Assembly (NCBI GenBank): GCA_049115695.1
Contig: JAGDZR010000006.1
Span: 434,001 to 498,000 of the forward strand
Source: JAGDZR01 sp049115695
Lineage (GTDB): Bacteria; Bacteroidota; Bacteroidia; Cytophagales; Cyclobacteriaceae
Direction: 5' to 3'
DNA: 64,000 nucleotides
Numbering within the stretch: position 1 is the stretch's first letter; each line of letters opens with the position of its first letter. Under the pieces are notes generated by a model. The model worked only from the letters and a program-made list of their open reading frames with translations. It was not told where the DNA came from and did no database searches. A program made the translations under genes and the position numbers. Positions 19,324-28,430 of the stretch are shown one piece after another.

Positions 19324-20752
19324 ACTGAGCTGCTTCTTTCTTGTTAGATACACCTATTTTGTTGTAGACATTTCCAAGATGAAATTTGACCGTACTTACA
19401 GAGACAAAAGATTCTTCGCTGATCTCACGGTTACTTTTACCTTGCATTGCAAGTATCAAAATCTCATATTCACGTTGTGTTAGTGGGTTGTAAAGCTTTT
19501 CGTTCAATGACTCCAGATCCATTTCCAGATTAAGCTTGATGTTTTGTTGCTGAACCTCCAACAATCGCATCTCCAATGCTTCCAGTTGACTTTCCTGAGC
19601 TACAACTTCTGCTTTGTTTCTCTTTAACCTTAGGTATAAAATAATTACAACTGCCACGACAAATACGATCACCAAAGTAGTGATCAGATAAGTCCTTTGT
19701 CGTGTTTGACGTAGTAGCCGATTTTCAAGTGAAAGTTTTGCAATTTGGGCCTCCTTTTGTGTGGTTTCATACCTGAGTTGGAGATTCTGAATTTGTGCTG
19801 ATTTTTCCTCATTAAACAACTGATTATTCAACTCATGAAACTTGACCATATAGTTTAAGGCCAACTCATAATTCCCATTCTCCTTATAAATATCTCTCAA
19901 AATTTCGTAGGTATACGCCACATCATCCTGACTGTCAAGATTGATAAATAACTCCAGCGCCTGTTCAGCCCGCTCCGCTGCTCTTGTGTTTTGGCCAGCC
20001 GCCAGATCATTCTCTGCCATGCTTTGTAGTGTGTTTCCAAAAGCAAGCGTATAGTCGATTTTTTCAAAAACCTGAGCTGCTGTTTGAAAATTTCTTTCTG
20101 CGCTTGCAAATTCTCCCAGAGAAGTTTGAACCGTACCGATATTGATTAATGTGTTAGCATAGCCAGCCTCATTGCCAATTTGCTCAAACAACTTCAGCGC
20201 CTGACGGTAGTAGTCGATTTCTGAATCAGGGTCTTCCATGTAATAAGAGATCAAACCAAGATTGTTCAGTGCATAAGCAATGCGATAGTCCTGTTGCATG
20301 GCATTAGCAGTCTCATATGCTTGCATAAAGTATGTCTGTGAGTGATCGTACTCCTCCATGTACATAAAGTCAATTCCAAGATTCGAGCACGCATCGTACT
20401 TCGCCTTTAGATTCCCATAATCAATGGCAAGCTGCAGTGCCTCAAAAGAGTATTTAGTAGATTGTTCATAGTCCCCTTTATAACTGTAAGCCATGGCCTT
20501 GACATTGAGAATCTCCGGCATCAATGAGTCATTACCCAACTCTGGCAGTAACTGCAACGCCCTATTGACCTGAATCAAGGCAGAATCAGGAATGGCCTCT
20601 GCATATTGCTTACCCAACTCAATCAAATGAATTGCATATAGTGGTGGAGTAAGTAGATCAGTATCGACCTTCTTCAGACTGTCTAGCTTCGACTGAGAAA
20701 AAATGTAAAATGGTGACCAGCAAAATAGAATTATTACGAATATCCGAATCAA
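19304..20752 (-). CDS. TPR-membrane-LuxR family regulator
   Basis: 482 residues and the first of three tandem paralogues. A signal peptide (MIRIFVIILFCWSPFYIFSQ) is followed by about seven TPR units with typical NLGxxYxxxGxYxxA spacing, a coiled coil, a single membrane helix (YLITTLVIVFVVAVVIILYL) and a C-terminal LuxR-type helix-turn-helix (LTQREYEILILAMQGKSNRE ... STVKFHLGNVYNKIGVSNKK). Such proteins are common in Bacteroidota and have no receiver domain, so phosphorylation is not the obvious input. Its 3' end overlaps the next regulator. The gene is separated from the GH5 gene by about 140 bases, in which I see no terminator hairpin. Confidence 0.85.
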   Translation of the reverse strand: MIRIFVIILFCWSPFYIFSQSKLDSLKKVDTDLLTPPLYAIHLIELGKQYAEAIPDSALIQVNRALQLLPELGNDSLMPEILNVKAMAYSYKGDYEQSTKYSFEALQLAIDYGNLKAKYDACSNLGIDFMYMEEYDHSQTYFMQAYETANAMQQDYRIAYALNNLGLISYYMEDPDSEIDYYRQALKLFEQIGNEAGYANTLINIGTVQTSLGEFASAERNFQTAAQVFEKIDYTLAFGNTLQSMAENDLAAGQNTRAAERAEQALELFINLDSQDDVAYTYEILRDIYKENGNYELALNYMVKFHELNNQLFNEEKSAQIQNLQLRYETTQKEAQIAKLSLENRLLRQTRQRTYLITTLVIVFVVAVVIILYLRLKRNKAEVVAQESQLEALEMRLLEVQQQNIKLNLEMDLESLNEKLYNPLTQREYEILILAMQGKSNREISEESFVSVSTVKFHLGNVYNKIGVSNKKEAAQYVEKKL

Positions 20753-20890
20753 ACTACTAGTGCTTTGAATCAGTAAAGTAAATAATAGCTACTTAATAAA
20801 TGGTAGAAATCGACACTGGTTCTTGTGAATTTGATTGACGGAAAGAGTAAGTGATCAACAGAACAGAAGTCTGATCGAATATCCGCTCTA

Positions 20891-22153
20891 TTACTGGTTT
20901 TTGACTTCTCTTGCATACTTCTCAATCAACTCTACCGTTGATTGATCATCATCATATACAGAGTACCAGCCCTGTCGTTCATGAGGTGGATCTCCAATCA
21001 GGTTTTCACCTTCCTGCCAAAATCCCCCGGGCTTGGTAGGCCTACCCTCTCCAGCCCAAGACCAGAAATTGCAGCCTTGTAGATTCGATTTCCCAAGTTG
21101 TTTTACAGTAAACTGAAAAACGAATTCATAAAACTTATCTCTATAGGAAACGCTGGCAGCTGAATTAAAATCACCTCCATCTCGACTTACACCAAACTCC
21201 TCAATGACTACAGGCTTGCCCAATTGTTCTGCTTTTTCCATTTGCCCGGTCAGATAGTCCTTTGCCTTTTGTTGTGCGCCCCGATACGAGGATTCATCCT
21301 CAGGATCAAACCACCCCCAGTTTTGAATCCATACATGTGTGGTAGCATAGTCGATGTATTTTGACTGGTTGTCTTTGATCAGGTCTACTCCGGATCGTGG
21401 CGTACTGGTGTCTCCTTCACTCCCCACACTGACCAGGTGATTTTTATCCAATGACTGGATCAATTTTGCTGTTTTCACCAACCATTTACGGTATTGTTCC
21501 GGAACATCATAGCCTCTCGGTTCGTTACAGAGCTGCCAGGACATAATGGCCGGATCATCTCGATATGCCACTCCATTGATCGAATTTGTACGGGAGATGA
21601 TCACTTTCAGGTGGTCCCGAAACAGGTTTTGGGCTTTCTTATTGCTATAAAATGACAGAGAGTAATTGATAAAAGGGTCCCATGTACCTCCTTCCATATT
21701 GGGAAATGGAACTTCACCACCTTCTACCCACTTGACATATTGAGGAAAGCCCCCGCTCCACATCCAGAAATTGTTCAAGACCATCACTGCCTTCATATTC
21801 CGCTTGCCCATCTCATCCAGCAAGAAGTCTAAACCTTTCCAAACCTGATCACTGTATGCTCCGGGAGCAGTTTGCAATACCGGGCTCACATTGTACTGAT
21901 CCGCACCTTCGGAAGAGGCCAATACTCTCAGATTGGTCACCCCCATCTCACTAAGCCGGTCTAGTTCGCGCGTCAATCGTTCTCGCCCTTTCTGATCAAC
22001 CCCCAGGTTCATCCCATACCACAGATTGGTACCGATAAACTGATAGGGCTTCCCTTCAAGTTGAAAACCTGTCCCCTCAACACTTACAAATTGTTGTGCC
22101 AATACACATTGAGCAACAATCAAAAATAATACAAATCCAATTATCCTGTTCAT
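20891..22153 (-). CDS. GH5 (subfamily 7-like) beta-mannanase
   Basis: Start at ATG 22153 (MNRIIGFVLFLIVAQCVLAQ, signal peptide); the first in-frame codon four residues earlier is less likely. A clan-A (beta/alpha)8 barrel: the acid/base Glu is in LCNEPRG (residue 211) and the nucleophile Glu in VVIEEFG (residue 319). NLRVLASSEG, the NNFWMWSGGFPQYVKW segment and QNWGWF match GH5_7 endo-beta-1,4-mannanases. About 420 residues is normal for a single-domain enzyme. Expected to be periplasmic or surface-linked, cutting mannan chains to oligosaccharides. It lies directly after the hybrid two-component regulator on the same strand, 79 bases away, so it is probably part of the same regulon as the main mannan operon. 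Confidence 0.88.
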   Translation of the reverse strand: MNRIIGFVLFLIVAQCVLAQQFVSVEGTGFQLEGKPYQFIGTNLWYGMNLGVDQKGRERLTRELDRLSEMGVTNLRVLASSEGADQYNVSPVLQTAPGAYSDQVWKGLDFLLDEMGKRNMKAVMVLNNFWMWSGGFPQYVKWVEGGEVPFPNMEGGTWDPFINYSLSFYSNKKAQNLFRDHLKVIISRTNSINGVAYRDDPAIMSWQLCNEPRGYDVPEQYRKWLVKTAKLIQSLDKNHLVSVGSEGDTSTPRSGVDLIKDNQSKYIDYATTHVWIQNWGWFDPEDESSYRGAQQKAKDYLTGQMEKAEQLGKPVVIEEFGVSRDGGDFNSAASVSYRDKFYEFVFQFTVKQLGKSNLQGCNFWSWAGEGRPTKPGGFWQEGENLIGDPPHERQGWYSVYDDDQSTVELIEKYAREVKNQ

Positions 22154-22198
22154 CAAAAAAATCATATCATATATGTTAAACTAGCTGAAAGCACATCC

Positions 22199-22214
22199 TT
22201 TGACTCAAGTCAAA
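22199..22214. promoter_or_regulatory. Palindrome before the GH5_7 gene
   Basis: TTTGACTCAAGTCAAA, seven-base inverted arms around CA, lies 46-61 bases upstream of the GH5_7 start, within the 79-base gap after the hybrid regulator gene. The position suits an operator or activator site. An AT-rich tract (ATCATATCATATATG) lies between it and the start. No second copy was noticed elsewhere in the locus, so the link to the hybrid regulator is only a possibility. Confidence 0.3.
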
Positions 22215-22232
22215 TATTGAACCTCTTACAGC

Positions 22233-25200
22233 CTATTCCTTCACCTCCTCACCCTGATCGTTCTGCACATAATCTGAGGGATTTGCCCCAAATTGTTTTT
22301 TGAAGCATTGTCTGAAATACTGCAAATCAGAGAACCCCACTCTATAGGTGACTTCAGCGACCGTCAATTCATTTTGCTCGAGCAATTGAGCCGCCCTTTT
22401 TAATCTTATCGTTCGAATAAATTCATTGGCAGACTGACCAGTGAGTGCCTTGAGTTTCCTGTAAAGCTGCATCCTACTCATGGCTACATCACGTCCAAGA
22501 TTTTCCACCCCGTATTCAGAGTTGTCCATGTTCAGTTCCACACTGTTGAGTGCTTGTTCTACGAACAACTCATCGGAAGATGTCAGGGTTACCTTTTTAG
22601 GTTCGATCTCCAATGTCGCATTGTCGCTAAACGCCCGTGTGAGCTGCTTCCTTGTTTTGATCAGATTCGCAATTTTCAACTCCAATACCTGCGCATTAAA
22701 TGGTTTGGTAATGTAATCGTCTGCACCAATTTCAAGTCCTTCTACTGTAAATATCAAAGAGGTACGAGCCGTCAGTAGTATCACCGGAATATGGGAGGTC
22801 TTCACGTTCGACTTGATCTTTTTACACAAATTGATCCCGTCCATCACCGGCATCATCACATCACTCACAATCAGTTGTGGATTTTCCTCCAAAGCAAGGT
22901 CAAGTGCCTCTTGACCATTTTCTGCCTCTAACACCACGTACTTACCCAAAAACAATGATCGCAAATAACTTCGGACCTCCGCATTGTCTTCTACAATGAG
23001 CAGTTTATCCATATCTGCAACATCATTTGGTGGCACAGAGGTGACAGAGACTTGCTCACCAGCAACTGCGTCTACATAGTGTTGCACATGCTCACTATCC
23101 TTAAAATCCGCTATGATCTCATTTCTGGAAAAGTGAGTTGAACCCAAAGGAATTTTTATTTCCATTTGTGTTCCTTCATCTCTCTTGCTTGTCGCAGAAA
23201 TCTCTCCATGATGCAGCTCCACCAGGTTGTGAACCAGTGCTAACCCAATACCGGTACCGGCATTGTGATGATCCTCTGCAGAATAAAACCGCTCAAATAT
23301 GTGATCCAGATCTTCTGACTTGATGCCTGTTCCTGAATCTTCTACGCTGATCCTGACATGTTCATGCTGCTCAACTATCTTGATGGATATATTCCCTCCT
23401 GTTGGAGTGTATTTAAATGAATTGGATAACAAATTGAAAATGATCTTTTCAAATTGATCACGATCAAACCAGAGGTTGATGATGTTACTGGAGGCATGAA
23501 TCTGAAAATCAATATTCTTTTCTTCAGCCAGCGTATCAAATGACAATTTGATCTCCTTGATGAACTTGACAATATTTCCTTCAGCTACTTTGAGCTGCAT
23601 ACTTCCGGCATCTACTTTTCTAAAGTCCAACAACTGATTCACCAATCTCAAAAGTCGCTGTGTGTTACGGTTGATGATATTTACATGGTCCTTGACGTAC
23701 TTGCCACCTTCACCATACTGCAGCAATTTTTCGAGTGGACCAAGTATTAACGTGAGTGGTGTCCGAAATTCATGTGAGATATTGGTAAAAAACTGAAGTT
23801 TGGCCTTGTTGATCTGCTCAGAATGCTCACGCTTCATTCGCTCCATTTTGATGTTGTTGATGTAATTGGTCCTGGCAATGATCAGCTGTCGGAAAGAAAG
23901 GAGTATCAGCGCAAATGCAATGAGATATCCAGTCAACGCTATGGGGGTTCTCCACCATGGCGGCAATATGATAATGGTAAGTTGTCGTGCATTGTCTGAC
24001 CAAACACCATCATTGTTGCTGGCCTTTACTTCAAGGAGGTAAGTACCGTCTTTCAAATTGGTATAGGTTGCTTTTCTGGCACGAGCATCCACAAACTGCC
24101 ATTGATCATTGAAACCTTCCAACCGATAGGCATATTTGTTTTTGTATGGTGCTGCAAAGTGCATCACTGAAAAGCCAATGCTAATCGAGTTCTCATCATG
24201 CATAAGGATCAATGTGTCGGACTGAGCAATTGATTTACTTAGCAGTACCCTATCATTGAGTAGTTCATTTTGGTGATAGTCTTTACCAAATATGCTGACA
24301 CTTGTGAGGGTTACTTCCGAAGGATTAGGATTTTTGCTCATACGCTCCGGCCTGATTACATTAAATCCATCCGCACCTCCGAAATACAATTGACCGTCAC
24401 TGGTCAGTTCACAAACGTCATTGTAAAAAAAACCTCCCTGAACCCTGTCTTCGGTATCAAAATGGTTGACAAATCGTAGTTGATCTCCAGCCTTATTGAC
24501 TACAGTGATTCCGCTATGATTGGACAAAAACAGCTTCTCGCCACTACCCAGGATACCAATCACCTCATTGGTTTCCAATCCATCCGATTTACGATAGCTG
24601 ATGGTTTCATCACCCTTGATGTTGTTCAGACCTTCCTCTGTACCAACCCACAATCCATCCTGATCTTCCCAAATAGAGGTAACGAAATCATTACTGAGAT
24701 TGCCTTCAGCTGTTGAATACGTATTCAGTAATGACACGCTTTCCGGGCCAACCTCTAGCTTTAGCAAACCATTGCCCCTGGTTCCAACCCATAAAATATT
24801 ACTGGTCTGATGCAACTCCACAATAGGGGTAGTCCCGATTTCCTCAATTTGAAAATGCTGCACCTCTCCCTTAACATTGATATGATTGAGTCCATTACTC
24901 CAGGTACCCACCCACATACCCATCTCCGAAGGGGTTAAGGACATAATGTAATCATCCGAAATGGCAATATCTGACTGACTGAACCAATGCTCATATTCCC
25001 TCACTTCATTTCCTCGGTTGACAGCATGCGTTGGATCATATTGATAGACCCCTCCTCCTGCTAGTCCCAGCCAAACATTGCCCTGATTATCCAACTCAAG
25101 CTTTTGTATGAAGTCAGTGAAATCAGTCTCCTGTTTATTCAACAGTTTGATCCTCTGGAAACTACCATCTTCTTTTTGAAACCTGAATAAGCCCCCACCG

Positions 25201-26330
25201 ATGGTAGAAATCCAGGTGTGCCCTGCCGTAGATCGAATACCGGTAAGGATGCTTTTAGTTGGATCAAAGAGTTCGTTAGGAAAGAGTTCGATTCCCTTGT
25301 CATACACGTCATACCTATTCAGGCCTTTTTTAGTCCCAACCCAAAGTACCTCATTGCGGTCCAAAAACACCTCCGTGATTGTATTATGACTGATTTCACT
25401 TCGTCCCTTGACATTGTTTATGAGTGGGCCGAAATCGCCAGTTTGCAAGTCCAGCACAGCCAGCCCAACCTCAGAACCAGCCAGAACCTGGGGTGAATCT
25501 CCTTCTATGATCTCCAGGGAGCGGAAAAAACTGTGACCAACTGGCATGTTTTGATACTCGTAGTTCTTGAATCGTGTTCCATCCCATCTTTTCAGACCTT
25601 TTTTGGAACTCACATAAATAGCTCCATCCAGTTCTCCGATCTCATACATGTAGTTATGCAGATCTGAGTTTGACTGGTCCAGGGTGAACAAATGAGAATC
25701 AATGATCAACTGATCCCCATCGGAGTGGATGCTATTTAGGCCATAGCTGGTACTGACCCAAAGGTGACCTGATTGAGACATTGTGAAAGAAGTAATGAAT
25801 TCATTGGACAATCCATGTTCGACACCAAAGTGCTCAAATGTCCCTGTATTGAGATCCAGTCGATTCAGTTTATCAATCGTGGCGATCCAGACATATTGTC
25901 CTACTCTCAAAACATCCCAGACGTTGTTGTTGCTTAAGCTGTTTTCACCTCGTCGGTGGTTATATTGTGTAAACCGATCAGTGTTTTTGTGATATTGATA
26001 AAGCCCGCCTACAAGGGTGCCCACCCAGATATTGCCCCAATCATCTTCGTAGAGTGAGGTAATCTTGCTGCTTTGTAGGGCGGTTGAATCTTCACTGTTC
26101 GATTGATATATTTTGGTTGAGTAGCCATCATATCTGATCAGCCCCGACCATGTACCAATCCATAGATAGCCATCCTGATCCTGGATGATGCTATTGATCG
26201 ATCTTTGATTCAGGCCCAGATCGGGGGGTAACTGATCGAATACCACTGCATCAGGGTTGATGTATTGGGCAAATAATAGCTGGGGTAAAATGAATAAAGT
26301 CCCGACCCACAATAAGTAGCTCCTTCTCAT
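22233..26330 (-). CDS. Hybrid two-component regulator (HTCS) of the mannan locus
   Basis: 1365 residues with the full HTCS layout. Signal peptide; a double propeller of Reg_prop repeats (about 25-690; repeated WIGTxxGL and GLWVGT motifs); a Y_Y_Y domain (about 730-795); one membrane helix (about 800-820); a HisKA domain with the phospho-accepting His in NISHEFRTPLTL (about 850); a HATPase domain with LLSNSFKYTP and GTGIGLAL; a receiver domain with the phospho-acceptor Asp in IVSDVMMPVMDG (within about 1105-1220); and an AraC-type helix-turn-helix at the C-terminus (about 1265-1358). Family members bind an oligosaccharide in the periplasm and activate their utilisation locus. The mannanase next door and the downstream mannan genes make a mannan oligosaccharide the likely ligand. 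Confidence 0.93.
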   Translation of the reverse strand: MRRSYLLWVGTLFILPQLLFAQYINPDAVVFDQLPPDLGLNQRSINSIIQDQDGYLWIGTWSGLIRYDGYSTKIYQSNSEDSTALQSSKITSLYEDDWGNIWVGTLVGGLYQYHKNTDRFTQYNHRRGENSLSNNNVWDVLRVGQYVWIATIDKLNRLDLNTGTFEHFGVEHGLSNEFITSFTMSQSGHLWVSTSYGLNSIHSDGDQLIIDSHLFTLDQSNSDLHNYMYEIGELDGAIYVSSKKGLKRWDGTRFKNYEYQNMPVGHSFFRSLEIIEGDSPQVLAGSEVGLAVLDLQTGDFGPLINNVKGRSEISHNTITEVFLDRNEVLWVGTKKGLNRYDVYDKGIELFPNELFDPTKSILTGIRSTAGHTWISTIGGGLFRFQKEDGSFQRIKLLNKQETDFTDFIQKLELDNQGNVWLGLAGGGVYQYDPTHAVNRGNEVREYEHWFSQSDIAISDDYIMSLTPSEMGMWVGTWSNGLNHINVKGEVQHFQIEEIGTTPIVELHQTSNILWVGTRGNGLLKLEVGPESVSLLNTYSTAEGNLSNDFVTSIWEDQDGLWVGTEEGLNNIKGDETISYRKSDGLETNEVIGILGSGEKLFLSNHSGITVVNKAGDQLRFVNHFDTEDRVQGGFFYNDVCELTSDGQLYFGGADGFNVIRPERMSKNPNPSEVTLTSVSIFGKDYHQNELLNDRVLLSKSIAQSDTLILMHDENSISIGFSVMHFAAPYKNKYAYRLEGFNDQWQFVDARARKATYTNLKDGTYLLEVKASNNDGVWSDNARQLTIIILPPWWRTPIALTGYLIAFALILLSFRQLIIARTNYINNIKMERMKREHSEQINKAKLQFFTNISHEFRTPLTLILGPLEKLLQYGEGGKYVKDHVNIINRNTQRLLRLVNQLLDFRKVDAGSMQLKVAEGNIVKFIKEIKLSFDTLAEEKNIDFQIHASSNIINLWFDRDQFEKIIFNLLSNSFKYTPTGGNISIKIVEQHEHVRISVEDSGTGIKSEDLDHIFERFYSAEDHHNAGTGIGLALVHNLVELHHGEISATSKRDEGTQMEIKIPLGSTHFSRNEIIADFKDSEHVQHYVDAVAGEQVSVTSVPPNDVADMDKLLIVEDNAEVRSYLRSLFLGKYVVLEAENGQEALDLALEENPQLIVSDVMMPVMDGINLCKKIKSNVKTSHIPVILLTARTSLIFTVEGLEIGADDYITKPFNAQVLELKIANLIKTRKQLTRAFSDNATLEIEPKKVTLTSSDELFVEQALNSVELNMDNSEYGVENLGRDVAMSRMQLYRKLKALTGQSANEFIRTIRLKRAAQLLEQNELTVAEVTYRVGFSDLQYFRQCFKKQFGANPSDYVQNDQGEEVKE

Positions 26331-26573
26331 ACTTCTTCAATAACTCACAAAATTTACGATTTTTTCAATTATGAAGCAGGACAAATCTCCCATTGAAGCT
26401 GGTGGAATCTAACCCTGGAATTGAGGCGCAATCGTCTCAGTTTCGTACTCACTCACCTTTCTTGTATGTAACTGCTTGTCTCAGAGAGGTCCATTCAAAA
26501 ATCTGACATCAAAAGATGCAGGCTTGGAGCTTTGAAAGCAACCAATACCCAAAACCTACACCATTCCAACTTC

Positions 26574-26608
26574 CAAAAAAATGAGGCTATCCTTTCGAGA
26601 CAGCCTCA
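26574..26608 (-). terminator. Terminator after the GH29 gene
   Basis: Stem TGAGGCTATC / GACAGCCTCA (26582-26591 and 26599-26608, one G-T pair on the minus strand) with a 7-base loop. On the minus strand it ends in a run of seven T. It lies 28 bases past the GH29 stop and separates that gene from the hybrid regulator. The rest of the 305-base gap (26331-26635) holds the presumed promoter of the regulator; I see no ORF or other clear element there. Confidence 0.8.
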
Positions 26609-26635
26609 ACCAAAAAATTGTATGAATGTGAAAAT

Positions 26636-28156
26636 CTACTGTAATTCCATTTTGAATACATTGGCAAGTTCATCCAGTTCCACATCCGGAACCGTGAACT
26701 TAAAATATCTGACTTCCTGAGACCACTCTACTTCCTGGCCTGATTTCATTTCAATCATCCGTGTTGCTGGCGTAGGCGCACCATATCCGATATTATTGAA
26801 TTTACGTAGCGTGATCTCTGTTCCTGGTTTTGGTTTACCCAACACATGGACATAGATCGCTTTTTTGTCTTTGGACATGGTGTATCTGATGTCACTCTCA
26901 GAATACTTCACCTTTGCCGACTGTCCTCCATGCTTGCCATCGGCCGCCTGTGCATTGCCAAATCCATAAGTGTGAAATGGACGTGTGCCATAAACAGCTT
27001 CTCCATAGGTATCTAACCAGTTACCAATACTTAGTAGTACATCTCTTTGCTCTTGATTGATGGTACCATCAGCCATTGGTGAAATATTGAGTAGTACGAT
27101 TCCATTTTTACTCCATACGTCAATCATATTTCTCAACACCATCTCAGCTGATTTGTAAACCTGCCCTTTCGTGTATGACCAGCTGCCTTTGTCGCTCACT
27201 GTGATATCCGTCATCCAAACAGTTTCTGAAACATCTTTCTTACCTCCCTGCTCAATGTCCAACACACTCATTGTTTTTGGCAGGTCGTCATGCTTGGCAA
27301 TCAACAATCCTTCCTGACCGGTCTTTAGGGCATTGTTCAGGAAGTAGGCTGACATTTCCTGGATTTTGTCTTCCGCTACCTGGTTGAGCCATACGTCATA
27401 CCATAACATGTCAGGTGAGTACTTGTCCACCACTTCTTTGACCTGATCCAGCCAATACTGATCAAACTCTTCTTGTGGCAGGTTCCCGTAAAATTTCTTG
27501 AGGTCTGGATCCTCCGAAGAGGTAGGATATTTAGGATTGTAGGCAAAATGGCTATTGTAGGTGTCCCACTTGGCAGGATCGCCTTCATGTCTTTGTCTGA
27601 GTCGGGCATGATGAAAAGAAGTCATGGTTTTGATTCCTTTTTTCTTCAAAGAGGTCAATATTTCTCCCGTGATGTCTCGCTGAGGTCCCATGTCGCCAGC
27701 ATTCCACGGATTGACTTCACTGTCCCACATCGCAAATCCATCATGGTGCTGAGCAACAGGTCCTGCAAACTTGACGCCTGCTTGATCAAACAGATCGGCC
27801 CATTCCTCGGGATCAAACTTCTCTGCTTTGAACATCGGGATAAAATCGTGATAGCCAAACTCCTCCAACGAACCAAAGTTTTCTTCATGATACCTGGCAA
27901 ATTCTGGTCGCTGATTTCTGTAAAGAAAGTATGGGTACCATTCCGTTTCAAAAGCTGGAACACTGTATACGCCCCAATGGAAGTATATTCCAAATTTTGA
28001 ATCATTGAACCATTCGGGAGATGCATTGTGTCTGGCCAATGACTCCCAGTTTGCTTCGTAGGTCACTTTTTCATTTTCTACAGTAGCTTCAGGCTGAGGC
28101 TGCTGACACGACCAAATGACAGTTCCTGCCAAAATTATCCCTAGTATTTTATGCAT
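26636..28156 (-). CDS. GH29 family alpha-L-fucosidase-like lipoprotein
   Basis: 506 residues. The signal peptide ends in a lipobox (GTVIWSCQQ, Cys17), so the protein is probably membrane-anchored. GH29 landmarks: WFNDSKFGIYFHWGVYSVP, PVAQHHDGFAMWDS, the TSFHHARL segment, and MLWYDVWL, where the Asp occupies the nucleophile position. INISPMADGTI and RPFHTYG in the second half are also typical. In this gene the residue after the nucleophile is Val, not the commoner Gly, so specificity could differ from true fucosidases. Expected to release alpha-linked L-fucose or a related sugar from side chains. It has its own terminator and sits between the regulator and a plus-strand block; membership of the mannan regulon is inferred. 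Confidence 0.85.
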   Translation of the reverse strand: MHKILGIILAGTVIWSCQQPQPEATVENEKVTYEANWESLARHNASPEWFNDSKFGIYFHWGVYSVPAFETEWYPYFLYRNQRPEFARYHEENFGSLEEFGYHDFIPMFKAEKFDPEEWADLFDQAGVKFAGPVAQHHDGFAMWDSEVNPWNAGDMGPQRDITGEILTSLKKKGIKTMTSFHHARLRQRHEGDPAKWDTYNSHFAYNPKYPTSSEDPDLKKFYGNLPQEEFDQYWLDQVKEVVDKYSPDMLWYDVWLNQVAEDKIQEMSAYFLNNALKTGQEGLLIAKHDDLPKTMSVLDIEQGGKKDVSETVWMTDITVSDKGSWSYTKGQVYKSAEMVLRNMIDVWSKNGIVLLNISPMADGTINQEQRDVLLSIGNWLDTYGEAVYGTRPFHTYGFGNAQAADGKHGGQSAKVKYSESDIRYTMSKDKKAIYVHVLGKPKPGTEITLRKFNNIGYGAPTPATRMIEMKSGQEVEWSQEVRYFKFTVPDVELDELANVFKMELQ

Positions 28157-28430
28157 TATGATTTTTAAATTATCGTCTTTTGAATTGACAAAAATCAGTC
28201 GAAATCACTCAAGATAGGAGTACATAATATGCGAAGTAAGGGGGGTATTTTATTCTATTGCTACCAATTGCGCAAATCTCAAGAGTTTATATCATCTATT
28301 GACCTCATCATCCATGCCTGTTAATAAACTGTTTTCAAACAGCACAATACAAGTCCTCCATTCATCACAATTCATCACTGATTTTCTTTTCTGATCAATA
28401 CCTTTATTCATCATCACAATAACCCATATC

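Noticed and set aside
27473..28000. 175-codon ORF on the plus strand opposite the GH29 gene
   Set aside because: It overlaps a well-supported gene on the other strand, has no recognisable domain, and has the composition of an antisense shadow.
28328..28344. Small CTGTT-TTCA-AACAG hairpin before the sortilin-like gene
   Set aside because: The stem is short, there is no T-run, and no known riboswitch features surround it.
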